Source: Meloidogyne chitwoodi
Lineage: Eukaryota; Nematoda; Chromadorea; Rhabditida; Meloidogynidae
Assembly: GCA_015183035.1 (NCBI GenBank)
Contig: JACZZP010000011.1
Location: 1,550,001 to 1,614,000 of the forward strand
Direction of reading: 5' to 3'
DNA: 64,000 nucleotides
Part shown: positions 1 to 12,780 of the stretch, piece after piece
Layout of the letters: every line of letters starts with the position of its first letter
How positions within the stretch are numbered: the first letter of the stretch is position 1
The notes under the pieces: generated by a model
Seen by the model: the letters and a program-made list of their open reading frames with translations, nothing else
What the model was told of the DNA's origin: nothing
Database searches by the model: none
Translations under genes and position numbers: made by a program

Positions 1-287
1 ATATAATAATAATTTTAAAAAAAAAAGAAACAAAAAATTATTATTAAAAAATATTTAAAAAACGATTATTTATTATAAAACAATTTTTGTTTTATTCTGC
101 CAATTTAAAAAAAAAAAGAATTTCTTTAAATAAAAAAAAGATAAATAATCTGTGCACTCATTCGTTTGTTCTCCTTATACTTTTTCTCTTTGCTTGAAAT
201 GGGGATTTTTTGGCGCAGTGAATTTTGGCGTAGCAATAATTAAAAAGGGATTATTAAATAAACTTTTTATTAAATTTTATTAAATAT
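1..287. other. AT-rich flank, no gene seen
   Basis: A/T-rich sequence before the first transposable element. I see no splice-able coding segment or RNA gene. Positions 280-287 read TTAAATAT and are the left target-site duplication of the element that follows. Confidence 0.6.
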
Positions 288-1292
288 TAGAGAGCGAACC
301 CGGACCGGGCCCGGACCGGTTTTTTCCGGGCCCGGTGGCCCGGAACCGGGTATTTTTGGAAAATTCCGGTTTTTCCGGGCTAACCGGTTTTCCCGGTTTT
401 ATCCGGAAAAACCGGCCCGGGTGTGGTTCTGAGAAAAAAAAACCGGGTACCGGGCCCGGCAAATTTTCTCCGGGCCCGGCGTTCAGATTTTTAATATTGA
501 TGACAAACTAACATTTTCATAAAATGTAATTTTATTGCATTTTTGGCGTTTTGTTCATTTCCTTTCTTTCTCTAGCTTCTTTCATATTAATATCTATAAC
601 TCTAATAGGACAATAAGGACAACAATATCCATCTTTTTTTGAAGCTAAATAATATATAAGTTTAACTTGGAAAGTCTTTTTAAAAAATATCAAATTCGAA
701 AGCAGAATGTATTGAATTTAAGGCTAAAGGAAATAAACATGAATTTGAATTGTCTAGGAGCGGTCATCTCTTTTTCTAACTCAGATTATGCTTAAAAATA
801 CTAACATAATCATTAGAAGAAAGAAAGGAAATCTAAGGAAAAACAGCAAATTAATTGATTATTTGCCTTTATCTAACGATTAACGAAAGAGCTCCATCTG
901 GTTCCGATCCTTTGGATATTTGGTGAAAATATGAAAAAAGTTGGTGTCAATAAATATTTCCAAGGAGTAGCCTCTTAAAATTTTCTTTGGGCAATAAAAG
1001 GGTGAAGTTTTGACAACTAGAGGGGAAAAAATTAAAAATTTTTGCCTGAGGCGCTAAAAAGTGTGAATTTTTGGCAACTAGTTTTCAATTTATTTCGAAA
1101 ATTTGCGCCTGCGGCGCTGAAATTTACTAGCAAAAAGTTTTAAAAAACCGGGTCCGGGCCCGGGTCAGAAAAAACCCGGTTTTTCCGGGCTAACCGGTTT
1201 TCCCGGTTTTATCCGGAAAAACCGGCCCGGGTGCTAATCAAGGGAAAAAAGTCCGGGTACCGGGCCCGGCTTTTTGAAAAGTTCGCTCTCTA
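288..1292. mobile_element. hAT-type non-autonomous element with GC-rich subterminal repeats
   Basis: Perfect 12-bp terminal inverted repeats TAGAGAGCGAAC lie at 288-299 and, reversed, at 1281-1292. They fit the hAT terminal pattern Y-A-R-N-G. The flanking octamers TTAAATAT (280-287) and TAAAATAT (1293-1300) differ at one base, so they look like an 8-bp target duplication. Both subterminal zones are CCGG-rich islands in an otherwise A/T region. A 58-bp block is repeated exactly and in the same orientation at 366-423 and 1176-1233. An internal unit with GGCGCTAAAAA and GAATTTTTGGCAACTA (about 1045-1080) recurs in the element at 46518-47093, so the two families are related. No transposase is complete here. 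Confidence 0.75.
532..717 (-). pseudogene. Short CxxC-containing ORF remnant inside the hAT element
   Basis: On the minus strand an open frame of about 60 codons runs from just after a stop at 718-720 to a TAA at 532-534. It contains KKDGYCCPYCPIRVIDI followed by a charged stretch, KEARERKEMNK. The C-C-x-x-C spacing suggests a metal-binding knuckle, possibly part of a zinc finger. There is no convincing start and no neighbouring exon was found. It may be a captured or decayed exon carried by the transposable element. I do not recognise the family. Confidence 0.3.
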
Positions 1293-1300
1293 TAAAATAT

Positions 1301-4300
1301 ATTTATTATTATTAAATTATTTAATTCTTTTAAAAAAATATTTAAATATTTTTTTAGTTAATCGTTAAATAATTTTTGGCCAAAAATATTAATTATTCAG
1401 AAAAATGTTGATTTACTTACTTTTTTTAATTATAAATTGATAATTTATAATTAAAAAATGAAAAATTTTAGAGAAATTAGAGAAAACAATTTAAATTAAA
1501 ATTTATAAAAAATTAAAAGTAAATATTTAAATATTTATAATTGTTAGCGCCGTAAGTGTTTGCGTACAAATATACCCTAATCCCCCTCTTTTATTTCTTT
1601 TATTTTTAAAAAGCTAAAATAAATTGATGGCTAAGGATTAGTGAATGAGGTGAGATATGTACGTTAATATCAGTTTTCTTTTTTATTTTATTTTTATAAA
1701 AATAAATTCCACTGTTCTATTTACCCTTTTCTCTCAATTCGATGGCACAAAATAAAAAAACAAAAAACAAAAATAATAATAATATTCATCGATAAAATGC
1801 AAAAATGGTTTTTTTGTAAAAAAGGTATTAATAAATATTACTAAAATAAATTTAAAAAAAAAAGAAAATAATTTATTATTCAAAAATTAAAAAAATTATT
1901 AAATAATTTATTTATTTAGAAAAAATAAAATACTTTTTTTTTAATAAAATATTTTTTATAAATTATTATAAAAATAAATAAATTATTTTTATTTAAAAAT
2001 ATTTATAAAAGTGCAGAAGAATGCCAATCTTTTTTATTTTTTTTATTTTAAATATTCCCATTGTTTGACTTTTATTTTTCTATTCATTTTTTTGACTTTT
2101 TTTGACCTTTTTTATTTTGGTTTTTACCCTTCAAATAAAAATATTTTTTTTAAAAAAGTCAAATAAATCCTTTATTTTTATTTTTTTAAATAATAAATAA
2201 ATAAATATTATTTATTTGAAAAAAAACTTTTTTTATTTTTCTTATAAATATTTACACTTCAATAAAAAATAAATAAATTTATTTATTTAAAAATATTTAA
2301 TAAAAATTAATATTATTCAATATTAAAATAAAAAAATAAATTTTATTTTATTTTTTAATTCTGAGCACTTAATAAATTATTTTTTTTTATTTTAAAAATA
2401 TTTTAGAAAATTAACAAAAATACGTCAATAAAATATATTTAAATCATTTTTTTAATTCTTAAGGATTAATATTTTTTAATAAATTTATTATTCCCTTTTA
2501 AGTCATTTTAATATTTAAAAAAAAAAAATTATTTAAAAATTAAATATTATTTTTAATTTTTTTTGAATTATAATGATGATTTTAATTTTTAAATAAAATT
2601 TAAAAAATTATTTAATAAAAAGAAAATAAAAAATAAATTAAATTTATTTTTTCAAAAATAAAATATATTAAATTATAAGATAAAAGTAACATTTAAATAT
2701 AACAATTGTTTTTTTTATTAAATTAAATTTAATTTTTTTATTTAAAAAAAATTAAAATAAAATTTAAAATAATAATAAATAAAAAGAAAATTAAATTTAA
2801 TTTATTATTTATTTTTATTTAAAATAAAATTAATAGTTTTATTAAAAAATAAATAAATATATTTATTTATTTTTCATAAAAATGTAGTAAATAAATAAAT
2901 AAAATAAAAATAAATTTAATATTAAATTTAAAGGATGAAGAAAATAAAAAAAATATTTTTATGTACTTTTAAGTGGGAAATAATAAATATTATATTTAAA
3001 AAAATATTTATTTATTTTTTGAAAAAGAAAATAAAATTTAATTTTTATTTATGCAACAAAATAACTGAAAAAATCTTTAGAAAAATAAATTAAATATTAA
3101 TTTAATTTATTTTTTAATTAATTATTTATAAAAAATAATATAATTATTTTTTAATAAAATTATAATTAATTTAAATAATTAATTAAAAATATAATATTAA
3201 TTTATTTAATTTATTAATTTATTTATTAAATTAAATAAAATTAAATTAAAATAAATTAAAGGAGTATTTTTTAAAATAAAAAAATAATATTATTTAAATA
3301 ATTATTTATTTATTTTATCCCTTAATTTGTATATAAATTTAATTTATAAAATTAATTATTTTAATTTAAAAAAATAAAATAAAAGGTCATTTTAATTAAA
3401 ATAAGAGCTTTTTTTAAAAAATAAAATAAAAAATAATTTATTATTAATTTAAATATTTTAAAAATAAATAAATATATTTTTATAATTACCCTTAGGAATT
3501 ATTTTTTTTTTGAGTAAAAAAATATTAGATTTATTAAAAAATATTAAATTAATTATTTATTTATTTTTATTTGTATTATATTTATTTATTTAGTACTAAA
3601 AATAATTAAATAATATATTTTAATTTTTATAAAAATAAATTAAATATTTAAAAAAATGTTTAATTTTTATAAATTAATTTTTTTAAATATTTGGAAAATA
3701 AATTTGTTTTATTTCTTCTACAAATGTATATTTTAAAATTTAAATAAAAAGTAACCAACAACATTAAAAATTAAATTTATAAAATATTTAAACAAATTAA
3801 TTATTATATTTTAATATATTTTAATTAATTAATTAATTATATATAAATAGGTATTATTTATAAAAAATATTAATTTTAAAAATAAATAAATATTTTCCCC
3901 ATCATTAATTAATTTATAAAATATTTATTTATAAAAAAAAGGCAAAGAAAAATATAAAAAAGGAAATAAAAAAAAACTTTTTTATCTAAAAAAAAATCTA
4001 AGACAATTAAAAAATATTTTTCTATAAATAAAAAAAATTTAAAATGCTAAAATATTTTTTTTTAATAAATAAAATAAAAAATAATATAATTGTTCTCTCA
4101 TTAAAAATAAATAAAAAAATTTCTTTCTTTTTTTTATTTAAAAAAGCATCAGAATTAAAAAAAAATTAAATAATTAATTGGATTGGAAAAAAAAGATTTT
4201 TAATTTTTTTTAAGAAAATAAAAAATAATGTGATAATTAAATATTTTATTTATTAAAAGAAGAAGACGAGCAGCTAACAATTGTTTTATAACAATTGTTT

Positions 4301-5818
4301 AAAAGAATAGTTTAATTTTAAAATAATTTTTAATTGATTAGAATAAATAAATATAAATTTAAAAAATAAATTTTTAATAAAATAAATTTATTTAATTTAT
4401 TTTATTCTCGCGCAAATTTAATTTAATTTAATTTAATTTAATTTTTCATTAAATATAAGCATTTTCTTTATTTTTAAAAAAAGTTAATTTTGTTTTTAGA
4501 ATATTCTATTTGAATATATTTTTAATAAAAAAAAGAGAAATAAAATAAAATAAATAAATATAATTAATTATTTTTTAAATAATGAATGACAGGATATATT
4601 TATTTAAATAAATAAATTAATATTATTAAATATTTATTTATTAAATAAAATAAAAAGGTTTGCCAAAATTAATTTTTAAAAATTAAATTGAATTAAAAAA
4701 AAATACAAAAAAATGTTTTTTTTTATTTTTAATTAATTTAAATATTTATTTTAATAATAAAAATTAAGGGAACGATTTAAAATAATTAAACAAATAAAAA
4801 TATTTTTAAATAAAAATACTTGTTTATTTTAATTTAAAAAAATAAAATAAATATAGTATTTTTTTAAATATTTATTTCTTTATAAAATATATCAAATCAC
4901 TCCTTTGGGAATTGTTTAAAGTTTCTTTTCTTTTTTTTTGAATTTTTAAAAAAAATATTTTTTTTTTAAATTCATGTGCTAAAAAAATATAAAAAATAAA
5001 TAAAATTAATATTTTTACTAAAATAAAAGAAAAAAGATCAAAAAATATTGTTTTGTTTAAAAATAAAAAAAAAGAATTATTATAAGAATAAATAAATAAA
5101 TAAATTAATTAAAATAATTGTTTTAATAATATCAAGTACTCTATATAAACAATTATTTTATAAAATTATTCTTTTAAATATTTGGACTTGTTATATATTT
5201 AATAATATCCCTTTACCTATTATTCATCAAAAGTTCCAAAAGTCTTCTTTTCTTTCACTAAAAGTTTTTATTTTTAAATTTAAAAAGTAAAATATTTATT
5301 CTAAAATAAATAATTATATTTTATTTATTTATTATTTAATTATATTAAAAATATTTTTATAATAAAAAAATTCCTTTGGTCATTAATTAATTAATTATAA
5401 TTTTTAAAGAGAGGAGGTCAAGGTTATTTTATATAAAAATATATTTATTATTATATATCTTTAATTAATATCTTTATTTATTAAATATATATTTTTATAC
5501 AAAATATATATTTAATAATAATTTATTTATTTATTTTTTATTTTTAAATTTCTTAAAAATAATTCCTTTTTTCAATCAATTTTTAGCTTTATTTTAAATT
5601 TATTTTAAATTTTTATAAAATAAAAAATAAAAAATATTTATTTTTTATTTTTTTAAATATTAATTATATCCTTTTCTTCTTATTTTTCTCTCTTCTTCTC
5701 TCTAAATCTTAAAACCAAATAAAATAAAAATATCCGTATATTTATTTTAATAAAAAAACTGTAAAAAAGAAACACGGTTCAGTGAAGAAAAGTCTTTTTA
5801 AAGATGATTGAATTTTTT

Positions 5819-5849
<31 letters not shown>

Positions 5850-6868
5850 ATTTTTAGATTTATTCTTTTTATTTTCTCATTTTTTAATTTAAAAAAAAAA
5901 TATTTTTTTCTTTTTATTTAATTATTTTTTTACAAATTAATTAATTAACCTCTACATACCCTTCCATCAATTATTGTTTTTCTTTTATTTAATAAATTTA
6001 TATTTTATTAAAATTAATTTTAGAAAAATTAAAAAAATAATAATAAATATTATTTAAATTAAATATATTTTAAATATAATATTATTTAATAGAAAATTAA
6101 ATTAAATTAAATTTAAAAAATAAAAATAATTAAAATATAGGTAAAATAACTTCTTTCCCCTTCACTCCCAGGAAATTAAAAATTCATCCAATCCATCTTT
6201 ATTTTTTTTAAATTTTATTTCTTATATAAAACCATCGCAATAAACATTACTTACTTACTTATTCCCCCAAAAGTCAAATAGCGGCATCTGACCCAAATAT
6301 TTATTTATTTATTTTTGTGTTCAGCGTTAAAATCCATTTTTATTTTTTAAATAAAATAAAATATAAATGAATTTCTTAATAATTTTTAAAAAGAGATTAT
6401 TTAATTAATTAATTAATTATTTATATTTAATTTTTTAAATATTTTAATTTTTTAAAAATAAACATCAAAATTAGCTTTAAGAAAAAGATTAAATAATTTT
6501 TTAATAAATTATTTATTTATTTAATTTATTTAATAAAACCTCAAAAATAGAGCCCTTTTTAGAAGAAAAAAAAATAAAAATAAATAAAAGACCCAGGGCT
6601 TTATTTTAGAAAAATATATTTTTATATTTTTGTTTAAAGTTTTAGTGTTTTAATAATTAATTATTTTAATATAAATAATAAAATCCCCTTCTTTTAATTA
6701 AATAAAACTCTTTTTCTTACTCCCAATTTAAGTCTTTTTTAAAATTAATTAAAATAAATTAGATAATTTAAAAGATTAAATAATTAATTAATTAATTATT
6801 ATTTTTATTAATTTTATTTTTTTAGAATAAATAAATTAATTTGGCCAATTAATTAATTTAAAAAGAAA
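1301..6868. other. 5.5 kb of extremely A/T-rich gene-free sequence
   Basis: Almost pure A/T with runs of TTTATTTA, AATTAATT and long poly-A/poly-T. Small simple repeats include TTAC units near 6247-6260 and TTTA units near 5820-5850. I see no open frame longer than noise, no tRNA-like B box and no convincing inverted terminal repeats. The stretch just upstream of 6869 should hold the promoter of the next gene; a TTTTTTTAG near 6820 could be a spliced-leader acceptor, but this is weak. Confidence 0.7.
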
Positions 6869-9800
6869 ATGTTAAAAAATAATATTAATTTATTATTATT
6901 ATTATTTTATTTAATAATAATAATAATTAATTATGTAAATTCAACATTTGAATGTGCTTCACATGAAACAGCAACATTTATCAGAATTTCTCGTGCTCGT
7001 TTAGATGGGACTCCTTTAGTTGTTTCTACTGCTGGACATGACTTGACATGTTCTCAATATTGCCGAAATAATATTGAACCAACCACTGGTGCACAAAGAT
7101 TTTGTGCTTCTTTTAATTTTGATGGAAGGGAAACTTGTTATTTCTTTGATGATGCTGCAGCGTAAAATTTAAAAATAAAATAAAAATTAAAAATAATTTA
7201 ATTTTATTTTTAAAGTCCATCAGCAGGCTCAGCAGATTTAAATCCAAATCCATCAGCTAATAATTTTTATTATGAAAAGACTTGTTTACCAGCAGTAAAT
7301 GCTCATGAAGCCTGTAATTATAGATCTTTTAGTTTTGAAAGAATTCGTAAAACTTCGCTTGAAGGTTTTGTTAAAAAGAGTATTCAGGTATAATTTTAAA
7401 TATTTAAATATTAATTTATATAATATTATTATTTTAAGCACTAAATATTAAAAAAGTGCAATTCCAAAATTAATCCATCTTTTAAAAGAGGATTTATTAA
7501 TTAACCTTTTTATTGGGTAATTAAACCAAATTAATTATTTAATTAAAAAATAAATATTAATTTTAATATTAAATATTTTAAATGAGAAGTATTTTTAAGA
7601 GAGAAAGGAGCGAAAGAATGTAATTTCTTCTAAAATATTTACTAACCTTTTCTCTCATAAATTTATTTAAAATTAATTTTTTTTTATTAGGTAATTGAAA
7701 TATTAAATTATTTAAAAATAAAAATAAATCCTAATAATTAATATTTAATTTAATTTTCTAATTAATTTTTTTATTAAAAATTTTAATTTTAATAAAATAA
7801 TGTATTAGATGTTCTCTTCTCTCTTCTTTTTTTTAATAAAATTAAAATAGTACTTCTCATTTAAAATATTTAATATTAAAATTAATATTTATTTATTATT
7901 TAAATAATTAATTTGGTTTAATTACCCAATAAAAAGGTTAATTAATAAATCCTCTTTTAAAAGATGGATTAATTTTGGAATTGCACTTTTTTAATATTTA
8001 GTGCTTAAAATAATAATATTTTGACAAATTTATATTATTTATTTAAAAAAAGGCAGCAACAAGAGAACAATGCCTTAGTGCTTGTTTAAAAGAAAAAGAA
8101 TTTGTTTGTCGTTCAGTAAATTATAATTATGATACTTATGCTTGTGAAATAAATATTGAAGATAGAAGATCTAAACCAACACATTTAAGAATGAATATAG
8201 ACCAACCAGTTGATTATTTTGATAATAATTGCTTAAATCGTAATTAATTAAGAATTAATTTAATTTATTTTTAAAAAAAAGGTCAAAATCGTTGTAGTCA
8301 ACAAGGAGGAAATTTAGTATTTGTTAAAACAACACAATTTGAAATTAAATATTATGATCATACACAATCAGTAATTAAATATAAATTAAAAATAATATTT
8401 AATTTAATTATTTAAAGGTAGAACCTCAAGAATCTAATTGTTTACAAAAATGTTTAGATTCATTAAATACATTTTGTCGTTCTGTCGAATTTTCTCCAAA
8501 CGAGAAAAATTGTATAGTAAGTGATGAAGATACATTTTCAAGAGCTGATCAACAAGGAGCTGTTCAAAATAAAGATTATTATGAACCTATTTGTGTTTCT
8601 GGTATTTTTTAAAATATTTTTAAAAATATATTTTTAATTTTAAGCTGATCTAAGTTCTTCAACTTGTCGTCAACAAGCAGCATTTAATCGTTTTATTGGT
8701 GTTTCAATAGAAGGTCAACCTGTAGCAACAGCCCAAGGGGTAACTATCGCAGATTGTGTTTCCCTTTGTTTTCAAAATTTAAATTGTAAATCTCTCAACT
8801 TTGATCGAACACAAAGTACTTGTCATATCTTTGCTGTTGGTCAGGCAAATGCTAATGTTAAAAAGAATCCTTCAGTTGATTTTTATGAATTTAATTGTGG
8901 TAAATTTATTTAAATTTTAAATTTATTTATTTTAAAATTTAAATTTAAAAAGAATCACAGTTTGGAGGTATGGCATTATGCACAAATGAAGGAATTCGTT
9001 TTATTGTGAATACAAAAGAACCTTATACTGGAGCTATTTATGCAGCAGAAAAGTTTAGTACTTGTTCACAAGTAGTTGAAAATGCTAAACAAATATCTAT
9101 TACTTTCCCTCCTCCTAATATTTCACCTAATTGTGGAACTATTATTAAGGTATTTTTAATTAAATAATAAATATTGTTATAAAGGTATAATTAGATTTAT
9201 TTTTTATAATTAATAAACATCTTTTAAATCATTAAAAAAATCTTTAAAAATAATTAACTAATTATTTAAATTAAAAAGGATGGAAAATTAGAAGCTTTAG
9301 TAGTTGTTTCATTAGATGGAGTACTTCCACATCAAGTAACTACAGAATGGGATCGTTTTTATAGAGTATCTTGTGATGTTAATATGAATATAGATAAAAT
9401 GGTTGGAAAAAGAGAACAAGGAATTGAAGGAACAGTTTTGGTTACTACAATCTTTGAAACAAAGTAAAATACCTAATTTAAATAATTAAATTAAAATTAT
9501 ATTATATTTATTTAAAGAGAAGTAGAACCTCAAATTCTTGATGCTGGTACTCCCCCTCCAATTACAGCAACACTCGCATTTTTGGATTCTAATGGTCATC
9601 CATTAGAAAAGGCTTCAATTGGAGATCCTCTCTTTATGGTTGTAAATAGTGAACAAGCTGGTCCACATAATATGGTAATTAAATAAATAAATAAATATAT
9701 ATTTATTTATTTATTTTAAAAAAGATGTTATCTGAATGTACAGCAACAAGAGTTGGTGGAGAAGGAGAAGCTGTTCCTTTTACTATTATTGATAATGGGT

Positions 9801-10671
9801 AAATAAAAATAAATTTATTTTTAATATTTTTTATCTCTTATTAGATGTCCACGTTATCCAGCTTTATGTGGTCCAGTAGAACAAGACTTTGAAAAAAATA
9901 GACTTAAGGCAGATTTGAAGGCTTTTCGCTTAGATGGTTCTTATGACGTACAAATTCAATGTACTGTAATGTTTTGTGCTGGACCTAGTGGCTGTCCCCC
10001 TGTTCGTAATTTTAATTTTTTAAATAATTTATGACATAAAGTTCAAGCAGTACACTTCTCTAAAATGTTCATCTACATTTTGTACTGCTTGAACTTGAGG
10101 AATTTTATTACAAAATTATTTAAGAATTTATAAGTTAAACTCTTTAGAGTAATTGTCTCGATTCTGGTACTAACGATTTATTTATTTCTCATGGACGTAA
10201 AAAGAGAAATAGTAATAATAATTCAATTAATTCTTCTAATAATGAAGCAAACAGTGAAGAAACTCTTTCAGCAATAATTCGAGTTTTAGCAGATGGAGAA
10301 ATAGAAGAAGAAGTTGAAAGATTTTATAATAAAACAATTGAAGGAAAAATAATTAATAATAAGTAAATTAATTAATTAATTTAAATTAATTTTAATTAAT
10401 TTTAAATTTAAATTTAGTCAAAATAATAATTTAATAAATAATTATTTATTACCTGAAAAAGAAGAAATTGATAATAATCTTGTTTGTATGGCAGATTCTC
10501 TTTTTCTTTCAATTGTTGCTTCAATGTCTTTGGTTTATTTTAATTAATTTATTTTATTTATTTTATTAAAAAAAGGTTTGTTTATTATTATCTGCATTAA
10601 TTGTTATTTGGGGTTGTTATTGGTTACAAAAAGAAAATAAAGAAGAAAATGATGAAAATAAAAAATCTTGA
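6869..10671 (+). CDS. PAN/Apple and ZP-domain apical matrix protein, NOAH-2-like
   Basis: Fourteen exons with consistent phases give 791 aa: 6869-7161, 7216-7387, 8053-8239, 8282-8370, 8418-8601, 8645-8899, 8953-9149, 9279-9463, 9518-9674, 9725-9798, 9845-10001, 10148-10362, 10418-10532, 10576-10671. Residues 1-25 are a strongly hydrophobic signal peptide. Four Cys-rich PAN/Apple modules follow (about 28-400), then a zona pellucida domain (about 400-670). A basic site GRKKR near residue 665 is where a furin-like protease would release the ZP ectodomain. Near the C terminus is one membrane helix (SLFLSIVAS to LIVIWGCYW) and a short acidic tail. Four PAN modules plus ZP and this length match nematode NOAH-2 / insect NompA, which build the transient apical matrix under the cuticle and around sensory endings. 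Introns 2 and 11 carry a foldback repeat and a small hairpin, listed separately. The orthology call is by architecture, not by alignment. Confidence 0.85.
7422..8020. repeat. Foldback repeat (about 170-bp inverted arms) in intron 2 of the NOAH-2-like gene
   Basis: The left arm (about 7422-7593) starts AATATTATTATTTTAAGCAC. The right arm (about 7850-8020) is its near-perfect reverse complement. Between them are about 250 bp of A/T sequence. No clear target duplication was found, so element boundaries are uncertain. It looks like a long-inverted-repeat MITE and makes this intron about 665 bp, against 40-100 bp for its neighbours. Confidence 0.75.
10040..10095. repeat. Small perfect hairpin in intron 11, repeated elsewhere
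   Basis: AGTTCAAGCAGTACA (10040-10054) pairs perfectly with TGTACTGCTTGAACT (10081-10095) across a 26-nt loop. The loop and right arm (AATGTTCATCTAC then TTTTGTACTGCTTGAA) recur near 19474-19503, where the left arm is missing. This points to a dispersed repeat rather than a unique regulatory stem. Confidence 0.65.
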
Positions 10672-11519
10672 TTTTTAAATGTTTTTTTAATTAAATTAAA
10701 ATTTGAGAAATTAAATAATAATATTTTTTAAATTATTTTTAAATTATTTTGCTAAATATATTAATATTTTTAGATAATATTTTATTTAAAAATAAATAAT
10801 TTATTTAGCAAAAAATACCAATTAATTAATTATAATTAATATTTTAAATTCCTCCAATCTCAAAAATATATTTTTTTAAATTTAAGGTAAATTCACACAT
10901 TTTTGTTTAGAATATTATTTTTTAATAATATAATATACTCATAAAATATAACCAAAATATTTTTTAAATATTTTTTAAAAAAATAAAAATTTGTGAATTT
11001 AAAATTAATTAATTTTCCCTTTATTCTAATAATTAATTAATAATATATTTATTTATTTATTTATTATTGTTTTTATTGGAAAAATAAAAAATAAAATGAT
11101 TTTTTCTTAAAATAATTATTTTATAAATTTATTACTAAATATAAATATTTAAAAATTAAAATTTAAATCAAAAAAATTTTAAATTTACGTGGCTTTAAAC
11201 AATCTAACAGTTAATTAAATATTAAAATATTTCTTAAATATTTTATCTATTCTTCGATATAATTTTTAATAAATTTCACGAGATTTTAATTAATTTATTT
11301 ATTAAAACATCTAACTTTTTTAAAAAATTAATTTTCTCTAATCTTTTTATAAAATAATTTATTTTAATGTTTTAAAAAATCAACGTGTCACATTGGTTAA
11401 ATAAATAAATTTAAAATTAAAAAGGGATATTTAATAAATTAGTTTTCAGTAATAAAAATTAAATTATATTTTCCAAAAAATAAATAAAATAAATTAATTA
11501 ATATTCTTCTTTTTAAAAA
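10672..11519. other. Intergenic A/T sequence upstream of the small secreted peptide gene
   Basis: No coding signal seen. The last 180 bp are similar to the 180 bp upstream of the pseudogene at 12781, including a shared TTGGTTAAATAAATAAAT tract. The tandem duplication therefore included the probable promoter. Confidence 0.55.
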
Positions 11520-11768
11520 ATGTTTAAATTAATTAAAAATAATTATAATATTATTATTATATTTTTTATTATTTTAATTTTAATTGAATCAATTGTTTGT
11601 CCAAAAGGAGACCCTGTTCGTAAAAGTGGACCTGCACCGGATATTCCATGTCATGTTAATCCAAGTGGAGCAGAATGCAGAAATATATGTACTAAAAATA
11701 TAAATGGTCCACATTGTGATGAATTTTGTGATGCAAATAAACACGACCCTTTATGTAAAAAACATTAA
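11520..11768 (+). CDS. Small secreted cysteine-rich peptide (82 aa)
   Basis: Single-exon gene. Residues 1-26 form a signal peptide with a long Ile/Leu core (NIIIIFFIILILIES). The predicted mature part of about 56 residues has seven Cys (C-P-K-G, I-P-C, A-E-C, N-I-C, P-H-C, E-F-C, P-L-C), Gly/Pro turns and a basic end, CKKH. I recognise no named family. Small secreted Cys-rich proteins of this kind are common among effectors and surface or gland secretions of plant-parasitic nematodes, but nothing in the sequence shows where it is expressed. A decayed paralogue lies 1.0 kb downstream with the same upstream region. Confidence 0.65.
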   Translation: MFKLIKNNYNIIIIFFIILILIESIVCPKGDPVRKSGPAPDIPCHVNPSGAECRNICTKNINGPHCDEFCDANKHDPLCKKH

Positions 11769-12780
11769 TGAATTGAATTGATAATATACTATTTAAATTA
11801 ATATTTTAATATTCTATTCTCTATATTCTTCTTATTCTCTTTTATAAACACTTTAATTAAAATTTATTTTTCTATTTACTTAAATTTAAATTTTTAAATA
11901 TTAATTAATGTGAAAATAAAATTGTCAGGGAATATTTTTTATTTTTTTTAAAATTAAATTTTAAAACATAAAAATTAAATAATTTTAGAAATATTTAAAA
12001 TAAAAAGATGATAAAATGAAAATAAATAAGTAAAAAAAATAAGATAAATATTAATATTTTATAATACTTTCAGTCTACCGATATAATTTTTAAAGAAAAT
12101 TTAAATTATTTATTAAATAATTCTAACCTCTTTCTGTTCCTCTATTGGATAAAGTAACAGGTACAAATTTTTGTAATTGATTCGTACTTATATCTTTTAC
12201 TTTTTTAGTCTTTTTGTTGTACGATTAAAAGAATAACACTACTACCTTACTAAAACTGATCTTAATTTATCTAATTTTGGTCAGATTGGAATTAACCAAA
12301 TTTTGTTAAGAAAAGTAAAAAATTAACTATTTTTTAAGAGAAGAAAAAGTGAAAAATGTTATATTTCAATATTTAATGTTAAATTTCTCCTTGCTAGGAC
12401 TCTTTCAAAATCGAATACTTCCAACGCCCATAAAAATTTTTTAAGCTCTCCTCCGGTTTACTCTTGCCAAATTAAGATATTATATTAAACATCTTTTTAG
12501 CACATCCACTGATTTTTTTGGTATAATAAATAAATAAAAACTTATTTATTGCAAAAAAATAAACAAAATTATATAAATATTTATTAAAATATAAATATAT
12601 TTTTTTAAAACTAATTTTGCAAATTAATTTTTTTAATATAGAAAATATTTAAAATAAAGTCAATGTGCTATATTGGTTAAATAAATAAATATAAAATTAA
12701 AATAGGTATATATTTAAAAACAATGTTTTTAAAAATAAAAATTAAATAAAATAAATTAATTAATATTCTTCTTTTAAAAA
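11769..12780. other. Spacer between the tandem peptide gene copies
   Basis: No coding signal seen. Includes a less A/T-biased patch near 12120-12480 with no open frame that I could link to a protein. The final 180 bp are the duplicated upstream region of the pseudogene. Confidence 0.5.

Noticed and set aside
280..462. 60-aa minus-strand ORF rich in Pro/Gly/Arg
   Set aside because: It is the translation of the CCGG-rich subterminal repeats of the hAT-like element and has low complexity.
288..1292. Tc1/mariner-type element with TA duplication
   Set aside because: TA flanks are possible, but the Y-A-R-N-G ends and nearly matching 8-bp flanks support hAT better.
1301..6868. CRISPR array, centromeric satellite or replication origin in the A/T-rich region
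   Set aside because: No regular repeat spacing or long tandem unit was seen; only simple A/T repeats, which cannot support an origin call.
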